From the NCBI GenBank assembly GCA_035943635.1, contig DASZBX010000107.1, positions 17,750 through 81,749 on the forward strand: a DNA stretch of 64,000 nt. The letters are read 5' to 3'. Within the stretch, counting starts at the first letter, position 1, and the number at the start of each line of letters is the position of its first letter. A program made the position numbers and the translations under genes. Source of the DNA: DASZBX01 sp035943635 (GTDB lineage: Bacteria; Actinomycetota; Actinomycetes; Streptomycetales; Catenulisporaceae). This document shows, in pieces, positions 25,982 to 34,308 of this stretch. The notes below the pieces were generated by a model that ran no database searches, was not told where the DNA came from, and worked only from the letters and a program-made list of their open reading frames with translations.

Positions 25982-28273
25982 CTAAACCGCCGCCGCCGGA
26001 CCGATCGGCTCCTCGGCGTCCGCCTCCCGGCCGCGTTCCGGGGCGATCAGGTGGGCGGCGAGCGCGGCCGACGTGGGCAGGCCGGCCTGCGGCCGGTCCA
26101 GCGCGACGCCGTACAGCTCCGCGTCCGGCCCGAGCGCGACCAGGCCGCGGGAGATCGGGCCGAGCGAGATCGGGCCGCGGGCGTCGGACATGCAGGCCAG
26201 CGCGGCCCGGTAGAGCTTGCCCGGCGGGCCGCCGCCGGCCGCCGCCGCGGCCTGCCTCATCCAGTTCCGCGCGTCGCGCTGCCGGCCCGCCTGGTAGTAC
26301 ACGTGGGCCAGTTGCCCGGCCGCGTGCGCCCGGGCCGGCTGGCGGCCGAGCTCGGCGGACAGGTCGAGACCGGCGTGCGCGAAGGCCTGGGCGTCGGCGA
26401 ACCGGCTCAGCCGGCAGGCCAGGTAGACGCAGGCGGAACCGATCACGTGCATGTGCACCACGTCCCGGTGCCGCCGGGCCACCTCCAGTGCGGCCACGGC
26501 GCTCTCGTACGCCTTCGCCACCTGCCCGGCCTGCAGCAGCAGCCAGCTCTCCCGGTACAGGTACGGCTTGGCGAACGCGCCGTCCGGGTCGCTGCGGCTG
26601 AGCGGCTCCAGCGAACGCCAGGTGGCCAGGGCCGCCGGGTAACCGCCCTGGTCCTCCTGCAGCACGCTCAGATTGCCGATCAGGCTGACCCGCAGCCCGG
26701 CCAGCTGCACGTCGCCGGCGCAGTCCTCGGTGTCGGCCAGGGCCGAGCAGACCAGGATCTGCGCCTCGGACCGGCGCTGCTGGCGCCAGGCCACCAACGC
26801 CAGGCCGTTGCGCAGCCAGCCGGCCTCGAGCCGGGCCGCGACGGTGCGCTGCCCGGCCACCTGGACCAGGCCGCGCTCGAACCAGACCCGGCCCTCGTCC
26901 AGCCGCCCGAGCCGCTTGGCCGCGAGCAGGCCCTGGTAGTACGAGATCTGCGCCCGCAGCTCGGGCTGCCCGGCCGCGGCGTACGCGGCCTCGAAGATCT
27001 CCGCGGCGGTCTCCGGATGGTCCAGGTACGCGTGGGCCAGCGCGGCGTACAGCAGGGCCGGCTGGCGGTCGGCCGCGCTCTCCCCGGCGGCCAGCGCGAT
27101 CCGGCAGCACAGCAGGATCAGCTCGGGGTTGAGCGTGAACCCGAAGGACTGCCGGGCCAGCCGCAGCGCCCGCCCGGCCCCGGCCGCGTGGTCCCCGCCG
27201 GACACCTCCAGGAACGCCAGCGCCGCCTCCACCCCCTCGCGGCCCGGGTCCGGACGGTCCGGGGCCGGGCCGGCCTGGGTGGTGCGCAGCTTGTCCGCCA
27301 GCGCCCGGCAGGCCGCCCGGTACTGCTCGGCGGTCAGCTGGCGCAGAATCGCCCGGCGGGTGCCCGGGACGAGCGCCAGCGCGGCCAGCGGGCCGTCCAG
27401 CGGGCCCTCGATCGCGGCGGCCAGCGCCGGGTCGCCGAGCACCGCCGCGGACACCAGGCGGTCGGCCACCTGCGGCGGCAGCGAGCCGAGGTCCGTGGAT
27501 GCGCCGGGCCGGACCGGGTCGCCCGGGTACTGCCCGGGCAGGTCGACCGCGCCGGTCGCGGCCAGGAACCGGCGCAGCAGCAGGTCCTGCTCGCCCTCCG
27601 CGTCGGTCCAGCCGGCCAGCAGTGCGCCGTCCAGCCCGCCCAGGGCCGACTGCGGGCGCGCGGCCCAGCGCGGCCGGTCCGGTCCGGCCGGGCTGGTGGC
27701 CAGCACGGTCACCGGGCCCGGGCCCTCGGCGCGCTGCCACAGTCGCAGCAGGCAGGCCAGGGTGTGCCGGTCGCACAGGTCGGCCTGCTCGATCAGGATC
27801 ACCGGCGGGCGGCCGTAGCTGCGGCCGAGTCCGGCCAGGCCGGCCCCGGCCACCTCGGCCACCGCGGCGACCAGGCGGCGCAGCCGCTCCGAGTCCCGGT
27901 CCAGTCGCCGCTTGGCCGCGCCGGTGGCGATCGAGGAGAGCGCGGCGGTCTCGGCGAAGCGCGGGCGGGTGCGCAGCTCCGGCAGCAGCACGGCCAGTTC
28001 GGGCAGGAAGTCGCCGAGCACGGCGCCCGACTCGCGCTGGACGGCCGGCAGCAGCAGCCGCAGCAGTTCGCGGACGGGCCCGAAGGCGGTCGGCGCGGCC
28101 GTGCCGGCCCGCAGCCGCAGGAACGGGTACTGGTGGTACTGCGCCCACGTGTGCAGCCAGTCCGCCGCGTTCAGGGCCGGCAGGCCGCCGGGGGTGCGCA
28201 GGCGGAGCACGACGGGTTCGTCCTGCGCCCGGTCCAGCTGCTGGACCAGCGCTTCGATCATGGGACCAGGCAC
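25982..28273 (-). CDS. TPR-rich LAL/STAND-like protein without P-loop or HTH
   Basis: A 763-residue cytosolic protein. Residues ~1-350 look like a degenerate AAA/STAND module: a Walker-B-like strand PPVILIEQADLCD (~155-167) preceded by a helical region, and VTVLATSPAGPDRP resembling the sensor strand. No Walker A glycine loop is visible. Residues ~370-720 are helical TPR-type repeats (ALLYAALAHAYLDHPETAAE, GYPAALATWRSLEPLSRS, RARAHAAGQLAHVYYQAGRQ). Large LuxR (LAL) regulators share this plan but end in an HTH, which is absent here. The GTG at 28273 has GAAGGAG upstream and starts 29 nt after a 79-residue peptide gene. It may be a peptide- or metabolite-binding scaffold. Confidence 0.7.
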   Translation of the reverse strand: MPGPMIEALVQQLDRAQDEPVVLRLRTPGGLPALNAADWLHTWAQYHQYPFLRLRAGTAAPTAFGPVRELLRLLLPAVQRESGAVLGDFLPELAVLLPELRTRPRFAETAALSSIATGAAKRRLDRDSERLRRLVAAVAEVAGAGLAGLGRSYGRPPVILIEQADLCDRHTLACLLRLWQRAEGPGPVTVLATSPAGPDRPRWAARPQSALGGLDGALLAGWTDAEGEQDLLLRRFLAATGAVDLPGQYPGDPVRPGASTDLGSLPPQVADRLVSAAVLGDPALAAAIEGPLDGPLAALALVPGTRRAILRQLTAEQYRAACRALADKLRTTQAGPAPDRPDPGREGVEAALAFLEVSGGDHAAGAGRALRLARQSFGFTLNPELILLCCRIALAAGESAADRQPALLYAALAHAYLDHPETAAEIFEAAYAAAGQPELRAQISYYQGLLAAKRLGRLDEGRVWFERGLVQVAGQRTVAARLEAGWLRNGLALVAWRQQRRSEAQILVCSALADTEDCAGDVQLAGLRVSLIGNLSVLQEDQGGYPAALATWRSLEPLSRSDPDGAFAKPYLYRESWLLLQAGQVAKAYESAVAALEVARRHRDVVHMHVIGSACVYLACRLSRFADAQAFAHAGLDLSAELGRQPARAHAAGQLAHVYYQAGRQRDARNWMRQAAAAAGGGPPGKLYRAALACMSDARGPISLGPISRGLVALGPDAELYGVALDRPQAGLPTSAALAAHLIAPERGREADAEEPIGPAAAV

Positions 28274-28302
28274 AGCGGCGCTCCTTCACTCCGGCCGGGC
28301 CG

Positions 28303-28542
28303 TCACCGCAGGACGGCGCTGGACACGACGGCCAGGAAGTGCGCCCCGGGCAGCACCGGAACGCTGAAGGCTCCAGTTCCGCCAGTTCCGCCAGTTCCGC
28401 CAGTTCCGCCGGGCGCGGCGGCCGGGTCCGGTGCGGCGGCACCCGACCGGGGCCCGGCCGGGTGCCCGGGCGCGGGCCGGGCACCGGGGGTCTGCACGTC
28501 CGTCTCGTACAGGGCGTCCAACGGGCCCGGGTCCTGCGCCAT
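28303..28542 (-). CDS. 79-residue peptide, candidate precursor or partner of the TPR protein
   Basis: A short gene with a GAGGAG ribosome site 8 nt before its ATG. The product has three parts: an acidic start (MAQDPGPLDALYETDVQTP), a Pro/Gly/Ala linker ending in repeated Gly-Thr (GGTGGTGGTGGT), and a hydrophobic C-terminus (GAFSVPVLPGAHFLAVVSS, then AVLR). A leader-linker-tail plan of this sort is seen in ribosomally made peptide precursors, but no Cys or Thr-rich core or modifying enzyme of a known class is next to it. It is the middle gene of a minus-strand set, amidohydrolase-peptide-TPR protein. Function unknown. Confidence 0.6.
   Translation of the reverse strand: MAQDPGPLDALYETDVQTPGARPAPGHPAGPRSGAAAPDPAAAPGGTGGTGGTGGTGAFSVPVLPGAHFLAVVSSAVLR
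28373..28408. repeat. Four perfect 9-bp tandem repeats inside the 79-residue ORF
   Basis: CCAGTTCCG repeats four times without change and encodes the GGT repeats of the small peptide on the minus strand. Because the unit is a multiple of three, copy-number slippage would lengthen or shorten the linker without breaking the frame. Confidence 0.95.
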
Positions 28543-28693
28543 GCCGCATGCTCCTCGTCGTCCGGTCCGCGGCCGCGGCCCTGGCCCGCCGGGTCGCGGT
28601 CCAGGATCGCAGCTCTCTGATTCAGGTTCAAGGCCGCGGCCGGCTCCGGCGCCCGCGCGGGCCGGGGCCCGGGCCGCCGGCCGCCCGGCCCGG

Positions 28694-29836
28694 TCAGGCC
28701 CCGCGCACCACCGGGCTGCTCAGCGCCGCGCCGCGCGGGGCCAGCAGCCGCCGGCAGTTGCCGCCGGCGATGCCCTCGAACGCCGCGGCCGGGATGTCGG
28801 TGCGGGCCCGCAGCCGGTCCACCGCGCCGGTCATGGTGTGGTTCGAGTGCGGGAACTCGGTGGAGAACATCAGCACCTCGGGCCCGGCGAAGTCGATCAC
28901 CGACGGGATGAACGGGTCGTCCGCGGCGCAGGAGACGAAGCACTGCCGGCGGAAGTAGTCCGAGGGGCGCATGTCCAGCCACGGCACCTCCCAGCCCAGC
29001 TGCTCGGTGTGCTTGTCCATCCGGTCCAGCCAGTACGGCAGCCAGCCGCAGCCGGCCTCCAGGAAACCGACCCGCAGGGCGGAGAACCGGGCCAGGATCC
29101 CGCCGAAGGCGAAGGAGGTGACCGCCAGCATCTGCTCCACCGGGTGGGAGACCAGGGCCGAGCTGACCCCGGTGTCGAACCGGTCGGTGCCGGTGGTCGC
29201 GCCGGTGGCGAACCCGGTCTCCTCGTGCACCATCACGGCCAGGCCGCAGTCGTCGATCTCGGCCCACAGAGGGTCGTTGGACCGGTCGTCCAGGGCCCGC
29301 CCGCCGACCGGGTTGGGCCGCACCAGCACGGCGGCGAACCCGGTCTCGTGCGCCTGGCGGACTGCCTTGACCGCCCGCCCGACGTCCTGCTGGGGCAGGA
29401 TCGCCACCGGGAACAGCCGCTTGGGCGCCCGCGAGCACAGCTCCCGGACCCAGTGGTTGTACGAGTCCGCCATCGCCGCGGCCAGTCCGGCGTCGGGCAC
29501 CGCGCCCACGGCCAGCCCCTGGCTGGGCAGGATCACCGCCGCGTCCACGCCCTCGTGGTCCATCCGGGCCAGCCGGCTGTCCATCCGGCTGCTGATCGCG
29601 ACCTCGTCCCGGTAGTGCGCCAGGTCCAGGTCGGCCGGGGCCGACTCGGCGGCCGGGCGGCGCGCGGCCCGGCCGGGTCCCTCGGGCGCGGGGTGCACCC
29701 GGGACTCGGCGGCCGGCCGCTCGACCCCCCAGCGCTCGGCGCCGCGCCGGGGGGTGCGCACGCGGGGCTGAGGGGAGGCCCACCTCTGCCACATGTCCCA
29801 GGGTTCGACGACGTGCGCGTCGGCATCGATGATCAA
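28694..29836 (-). CDS. Amidohydrolase-2 family metal-dependent hydrolase/decarboxylase
   Basis: A 380-residue TIM-barrel protein. It begins with the family signature IIDADAHVVEPWDMW (HxxE variant), has a barrel His in LAVMVHEETGFATG, the segment LEAGCGWLPYWLDRMD, and ends with the motif FSTEFPHSNH, where the usual metal Asp (SDFPH) is Glu. Members are often non-hydrolytic decarboxylases or hydrolases of aromatic or polyketide-type acids. The start is a TTG at 29836 with only a weak ribosome site; residues after it match the normal N-terminus. It is the first gene of the minus-strand set with the 79-residue peptide and the TPR protein. Confidence 0.8.
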   Translation of the reverse strand: MIIDADAHVVEPWDMWQRWASPQPRVRTPRRGAERWGVERPAAESRVHPAPEGPGRAARRPAAESAPADLDLAHYRDEVAISSRMDSRLARMDHEGVDAAVILPSQGLAVGAVPDAGLAAAMADSYNHWVRELCSRAPKRLFPVAILPQQDVGRAVKAVRQAHETGFAAVLVRPNPVGGRALDDRSNDPLWAEIDDCGLAVMVHEETGFATGATTGTDRFDTGVSSALVSHPVEQMLAVTSFAFGGILARFSALRVGFLEAGCGWLPYWLDRMDKHTEQLGWEVPWLDMRPSDYFRRQCFVSCAADDPFIPSVIDFAGPEVLMFSTEFPHSNHTMTGAVDRLRARTDIPAAAFEGIAGGNCRRLLAPRGAALSSPVVRGA

Positions 29837-30461
29837 GTTTCCGCTACCGCCTTGGTGTCGATTCCGGCCGTGTGCCGCCTCCCCGGACGGTCAGCTCCGG
29901 CGGACCTGGCCGTCGGGCGTCTCGGGAGCGGGCCTGCCGGCCGCCGTGCGCTCGCCTGCTCGCGGAACCGCCCGGCAGCCGGACGCCGCACTCCGGCGAG
30001 GTCGGTGGGCCGCGGCGATTGATTCGAGGGTTGAGTCGGTGTCGCCTGATTTCGAGTCTATGCCACATTCCGGGCGCGCTGGCACTCGTAAATCTACCGG
30101 AATGATGTAGGTATCTACCGGCCCTGAGGACAAGGTACCTGCAGGTCAGGGCGATGCTGAGCTCGTGGGAGAATATCCGGGATGCGCAAGGGGGAAAGCC
30201 GCGGACGGCGCGAAGCCGGTACTGTTCGGCGCAGGGGCCGCGGTTCGCGGCGCCCGGGATCGGTCACCGGTGCGCCGGGACGGGCGTGGTTCCAACCCCG
30301 CGCGCCGCCGGACGCCGGTGTCCGGGCGGGCGCGCGGACGAACCGGGCTCCGGGGTTCGTCATCGGGTTGGAGGGTTCTGCTGAACTGCTCAGAAGTACG
30401 TGTACTGCTACCGGGGAGAGCCGGACTTCTCGACGATCCGGCCCGGTCGCGGGGGCAGTGG
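29837..30461. other. Intergenic region with short repeats, no gene seen
   Basis: About 625 nt. A lower-GC stretch at ~30040-30130 contains ATCTACCGG twice and may hold the amidohydrolase promoter. A 12-bp palindrome (AGTAC-GT-GTACT) lies at 30395-30406, just beyond the 3' end of the small LuxR gene. Plus-strand ORFs here lack ribosome sites. Confidence 0.45.
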
Positions 30462-30779
30462 TCAGGCGGCGGCGAGCGCGGGCTCGTCGATGTGCAGGCA
30501 GTAGGAGCCGGACGGCCGCGGCGGCCAGGACTCCTGGGCGAAGATGCCGGCCACGTAGCAGACCGCGACCAGCTCGGCCCGGGTGTGGGTGCCGCTGCGG
30601 CGCAGCATCTCGGCCAGGTGGGCCTCGACCGTGCGCTTGCTGATGTGCAGGGTGGTCGCGATCTTGGCGGTCACCATGCCGGTCGCGACGAGGGAGAGCA
30701 CCTCGATCTCCCGTTGGGTGAAGTGCGAGGCGCGGCAGCAGCAACCGCTGGATTTGAGCAGTGTGCTTGGGTTGTCCAT
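30462..30779 (-). CDS. Minimal LuxR-type regulator (HTH only)
   Basis: A 106-residue protein that is little more than a LuxR-type helix-turn-helix: FTQREIEVLSLVATGMVTAK, IATTLHISKRTVEAHLAEML. A short N-terminus carries a CCC run (SSGCCCRASHF), and a ~35-residue tail ends WPPRPSGSYCLHIDEPALAAA. The ATG at 30779 is preceded by GAGGGA at proper spacing; a longer open frame upstream lacks such support. There is no receiver or ligand domain, so activity may depend on a partner or on the Cys cluster. It lies 135 nt downstream of a small exported-peptide gene on the same strand. Confidence 0.8.
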   Translation of the reverse strand: MDNPSTLLKSSGCCCRASHFTQREIEVLSLVATGMVTAKIATTLHISKRTVEAHLAEMLRRSGTHTRAELVAVCYVAGIFAQESWPPRPSGSYCLHIDEPALAAA

Positions 30780-30914
30780 GTTTGTTCCCTCGTTTTCAGG
30801 CGCGTTGACAGAGGAGGACGTCGGCGTGCGTTCCTCCGGAAGGCTTGCGGGCCGTGTCTCGGCGGTGGGGCGGTCCGGTCGGTCCGGCGGGACCGACCGG
30901 AACCCCGGCATCGT

Positions 30915-31067
30915 TTAGTCCCAGAAGGTGTCAGCGGGGGAGGCCGGCTGGACCGCGGACACGGAGGGGTGCGCGGAATGAACTCCGGCAGTCGTCGCCG
31001 CCACCACACCCAGGGCGATCGCGAAGAAGACTGCTACCAGTATGCGCGCCATGCGAATTTCGCACAT
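30915..31067 (-). CDS. Small exported peptide, 45-50 residues
   Basis: An unlisted short gene: 50 residues from the ATG at 31067, or 45 from the ATG at 31052. It has a basic/hydrophobic signal-like N-terminus (ARILVAVFFAIALGVVAATT) followed by ~25 polar residues (AGVHSAHPSVSAVQPASPAD, then TFWD) to the stop. It could be a single-pass membrane peptide or a secreted peptide cut after an Ala/Gly site. AAAGAAGTGGG precedes the first ATG. It is the likely first gene of a unit with the minimal LuxR protein, and is divergent from the larger LuxR regulator, a layout expected for a secreted signal and its regulators. Confidence 0.6.
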   Translation of the reverse strand: MCEIRMARILVAVFFAIALGVVAATTAGVHSAHPSVSAVQPASPADTFWD

Positions 31068-31235
31068 AATCCCACTTCTTTCGTCTAGGTAATCACGTCA
31101 GTCAGCAACTCTGGACATCTACGGACCCGGGGCCAGAGCCCTGTTAGTCGCTTGAGTCCACTTTGTCAGTCGTCACGCCGTCATTGCTATGCTTACGCCC
31201 ACTGTGTTTTCGGCATTGCAGCAACAGGAGGGGGT

Positions 31236-32279
31236 ATGCGGATGCCAGACATGAGTCTGGAAGACCTGGATCCTGCGCTGCGTGCCGATGCGGAACAGGT
31301 ATACCAGTGGGCGGTCCAGAACCGGATCCTGCGTCCACTGGTCGACTCCGCCCCCTCCGCGCTCGGGATGACCGAGGAGCGCTTCCAGCAAGTCCTGGCC
31401 CTGCTCGACTCGCTCCAGCTTATCCGCCCGGCCGGCGCGGACGGCACGCTCGTCCCGGTCAGCCCGGACATGGCCATCGACGCGCTGGTCGGCAGCCGCC
31501 GCGAGCAGGTGTTCGCGCTGGAGGCGGAGCTGCTGCACAAGCGGCGCGAGCTGTCCGAGCGCCAGGCCGAGGTCGCCGCGTTCGCGGTGGCCTACCAGCG
31601 CGGCCGGCTCAGCCAGGGCGAGTCCTCGCTGATCGAGGTGCTCGAGGACGCCCGGGCCGTGCGCGCCCTGCTCGGCATGATGATCAACGAGTGCAAGAAC
31701 GAGGTGCTGGCCTGCCAGCCCGGCGGCCCCCGGCCGGAGTCCGCCCTGGCCGACTCGCTGCCGCGGGACCTGTCCATCCTGGCCCGCGGGGTGACCCTGC
31801 GCTCGCTGTACCAGCAGACCGCCCGGTTCGACCCGGTCACCATCCGCTATGTCAGTACCGTGACCGAGGCCGGCTCCCAGATCAGGACCGCGATCGAGCT
31901 GCCGCCCCGGATGATCCTGATCGACCGGATGATCGCCTTCCTGCCGGTGCACGGGATACCCGGCGGGGCGATCGTGGTGCGCGACGAGTCCACGGTCCAG
32001 TTCATCAGGGCCGTGTTCGACCTGGTCTGGAGCACCGCGCAGCCGTTCACCGGCCCCGGCGGGAACAACTCCGCCTCGCCGGAGGCGCTGGACGAGACCA
32101 GCATCCGGATAGTCCAGCTGCTCGCGGACGGGTACACCGACAAGGCCATCGGCGCCAAGCTGGGCATGAGCGAGCGCACGGTCCGCGAGTACGTGCGGAA
32201 GATCTACGACCTGCTGAAGGTCAAGAGCCGGTTCCAGGCCGGCGCGGCCGCCGCCTCCCGCGGCCTGATCAGCATCTGA
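31236..32279 (+). CDS. LuxR-family regulator with TrmB-like N-terminal and PLD-like middle domain
   Basis: A 347-residue transcription regulator. Residues ~10-70 resemble a TrmB-type winged helix (VYQWAVQNRILRPLVDSAPS, LGMTEERFQQVLALLDSLQL). A helical segment follows, then a ~130-residue sensor region of the phospholipase-D-like type (MILIDRMIAFLPVHGIPGGA). The C-terminus is a LuxR HTH (LLADGYTDKAIGAKLGMSER, TVREYVRKIYDLLKVKSRFQ). This architecture is common next to actinomycete biosynthetic loci. The ATG has a very strong ACAGGAGGGGGT site. It is divergent from the small exported-peptide gene; TTGTCA and TATGCT boxes upstream may be its promoter. Confidence 0.85.
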   Translation: MRMPDMSLEDLDPALRADAEQVYQWAVQNRILRPLVDSAPSALGMTEERFQQVLALLDSLQLIRPAGADGTLVPVSPDMAIDALVGSRREQVFALEAELLHKRRELSERQAEVAAFAVAYQRGRLSQGESSLIEVLEDARAVRALLGMMINECKNEVLACQPGGPRPESALADSLPRDLSILARGVTLRSLYQQTARFDPVTIRYVSTVTEAGSQIRTAIELPPRMILIDRMIAFLPVHGIPGGAIVVRDESTVQFIRAVFDLVWSTAQPFTGPGGNNSASPEALDETSIRIVQLLADGYTDKAIGAKLGMSERTVREYVRKIYDLLKVKSRFQAGAAAASRGLISI

Positions 32280-32415
32280 ATCCTCCTTCGTCCGGCTTTT
32301 CAGTGCGCTGCGACAGCGCGACGCGGTGCCAGTGCGCTGATGAGAAGTTCTATCGTGCCCTGACTTGATGCGCCTGTGCGCTTTTCCGCGCCCGCGCCCG
32401 AACCGGCGGCAACGG

Positions 32416-33006
32416 TCAGCCTCCGGTCATCACCCGCAGGACGAGCTCGGTCACGAGCGGGATCACCTCGTCCGGCTCCCGCCCGGGCCCGGCCAGGGTG
32501 TCGAAGGTCTCGAACGAGGTCAGCGCGTGCAGCACGTCCACCCGGTCCTCGCCGACCGCCCCGAACCGGCCGGCCAGCACCCGCAGGCCGGTCCGGCGCC
32601 GCTCGTCCCGGGCCGCGATCACCGCCCCGACCTCCGGGTCGAGCACCGCGATGGCCCGGATCCGGCGCAGCACCAGCCGGTCCGAGGCCCAGAACCGGCC
32701 GAAACAGGCCACGAACCGGCTCAGCGCCCCGGCCGGGTCCGGATGGGTGAACGCCCCGGCCAGATCCGCCATCCGGCCGTTCGCCGCGAGCGTGTCGAAC
32801 AGGGCCTCCAGCAGCCCGCTGCGGGATTCGAACCGGTAGTAGACCGTGGCCCGGGCCACGTCCGCCCGTCTGGCCACCGCGTCCAGGCTGAAGGCCGCGG
32901 AACCGTCCGGGTCGGCCAGCAGGGCCCGGGCGGCGTCCAGCACCTTCTGCCGGGTCGCGTCGACCGCGGCCTGGCGCTGGCCGAGCTGATACGGGCGCGG
33001 ACTCAC
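32416..33006 (-). CDS. TetR-family transcriptional regulator
   Basis: A 196-residue repressor. The N-terminal HTH (KVLDAARALLADPDGSAAFS, LDAVARRADVARATVYYRFE, SRSGLLEALFD, residues ~20-75) is complete, and the helical ligand domain follows. The GTG at 33006 has AAGGAG at good spacing. It is divergent from an F420-type oxidoreductase gene across a 211-nt gap that contains a small dyad, so it probably represses that gene and itself and responds to its substrate or product. Confidence 0.88.
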   Translation of the reverse strand: MSPRPYQLGQRQAAVDATRQKVLDAARALLADPDGSAAFSLDAVARRADVARATVYYRFESRSGLLEALFDTLAANGRMADLAGAFTHPDPAGALSRFVACFGRFWASDRLVLRRIRAIAVLDPEVGAVIAARDERRRTGLRVLAGRFGAVGEDRVDVLHALTSFETFDTLAGPGREPDEVIPLVTELVLRVMTGG

Positions 33007-33037
33007 GGCGGGCTCCTTGACCGGTGGGTTAATTATT

Positions 33038-33052
33038 CATACAGTCTGTCTG
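33038..33052. promoter_or_regulatory. Candidate TetR operator
   Basis: An imperfect 15-bp palindrome with core ACAG-T-CTGT (33041-33049), six of seven arm pairs matching, in the AT-richer part of the TetR/oxidoreductase intergenic region, about 35 nt from the TetR start. Confidence 0.4.
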
Positions 33053-33217
33053 AAGGAAAGCGGGGAGGCAAGCGCGGACGGGTGCGGCCCGGCCCGGCCG
33101 CTCTGGCTGCCTGCCTGCCCGGTCGGCCGAGGCCGCGTCCCAGGCAGCCTGCTGCCGGTCTGCGGGCGATGTCCGGGCAGCTCACCGCACTCCAATCCAC
33201 CTCACCAGGAGTCCACG

Positions 33218-34072
33218 ATGTCACCACATCCCTTCCGTTTCGGCCTGGTCGCCGCCACGGCGCCGCACGGGCAGAGCTGGGCCGACCAGGCCCGCCGGGC
33301 CGAATCCCTCGGCTACGCCGCCATCCAGGTGCCCGACACGCTCGGCACCCTCGCCTCGTTCCCCGCCCTGGCCGCCGCCGCGGCGGTGACCAGCACGCTG
33401 CGCGTCGGCAACTACGTGCTGGCCGTGCCCAACCACCGGCCCGCCGAGGTGGCGCACCAGGCGCTCACGCTCGACATCCTGTCCGGCGGCCGGTTCGACC
33501 TCGGCCTCGGCGCCGGGCGCCCGGACGCCGGCCGGGAGGCCGAGCAGCTCGGCGTCCCGTTCGGCAGCCCGGGCGAGCGGATCGACCGGCTGAGCGCCAC
33601 GATCGAGGCCGTCCGCGCCCGCTACGCCGATCCCGCCGGCCCGCTCCAGCCGGTCCAGAAGCCGCACCCGCCGCTGATGATCGCGGCCAACGGCGGCCGG
33701 ATGCTGCGGCTGGCCGCCGCCGAGGCCGACATCGTCGCGCTCGGCCTGCCGATCGAGTCCGGGGTCGACGTGCTGGCCGCCAAGGCCGCCGAGCTGCGTC
33801 AGCACGCGGGGGAGCGGGCCGACCGGATCGAGCTCGCGCTGAGCCTGTTCGTGATCGGGGACGGCACGCCGCCCTGGCTGGCCGGGACGATCGGCGCCGA
33901 CCCGGCCCGGCTGCACCAGCTCGACGCGGCCACCGCAGTCCGCGGCACCCCGGCCCAGATGGCCGAGGTGCTGCGCCGCCGCCGGGACCAGACCGGGGTG
34001 TCGTACCTGCAGATCAACGCGATCTTCATGGAGGAGTTCGCCCCGGTGGTGCAGCTGCTCGCCGGAACCTGA
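33218..34072 (+). CDS. LLM-class F420-dependent oxidoreductase
   Basis: A 284-residue luciferase-like monooxygenase-fold protein. The pattern is that of actinobacterial F420-dependent members: FGLVAATAPHGQSWADQARR at the N-terminus, PDTLGTLASFPALAAAAAVT, VGNYVLAVPNHRPAEVAHQA, LDILSGGRFDLGLGAGRPDA, and FVIGDGTPPWLAGTIGADPA in the C-terminal half. It would use reduced F420 (or FMNH2) to reduce or oxygenate an organic substrate in the cytosol; the substrate is unknown. CAGGAG lies 7 nt before the ATG. Probably under the divergent TetR repressor. Confidence 0.85.
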   Translation: MSPHPFRFGLVAATAPHGQSWADQARRAESLGYAAIQVPDTLGTLASFPALAAAAAVTSTLRVGNYVLAVPNHRPAEVAHQALTLDILSGGRFDLGLGAGRPDAGREAEQLGVPFGSPGERIDRLSATIEAVRARYADPAGPLQPVQKPHPPLMIAANGGRMLRLAAAEADIVALGLPIESGVDVLAAKAAELRQHAGERADRIELALSLFVIGDGTPPWLAGTIGADPARLHQLDAATAVRGTPAQMAEVLRRRRDQTGVSYLQINAIFMEEFAPVVQLLAGT

Positions 34073-34308
34073 GCCGAGCCGGACCGTCGCCTCATCGCCC
34101 CGCGGCCGGAGCCCGCCCGGCCCGCCGGCGTTCCGGCCGCGGACCCGGCCGTTCGCCTCCCGGGTCACTCCCATGGCCCCTTCCGGCGCGCCGGACCCGG
34201 GCCCCGCGTGCCTACGATCGAAGGGCTTGACCTGGGAGTCCACGGCGCGGCGGCGCGGAATCGGCCGCCCGGCCGGGGGCTCGGGCACCCGAGGAAGGAC
34301 CGGCCGAG

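Noticed and set aside
25665..29792. 1375-residue minus-strand open frame
   Set aside because: It is a GC-driven shadow of the TPR protein and amidohydrolase genes in a shifted frame, with Arg/Gly/Pro-only composition.
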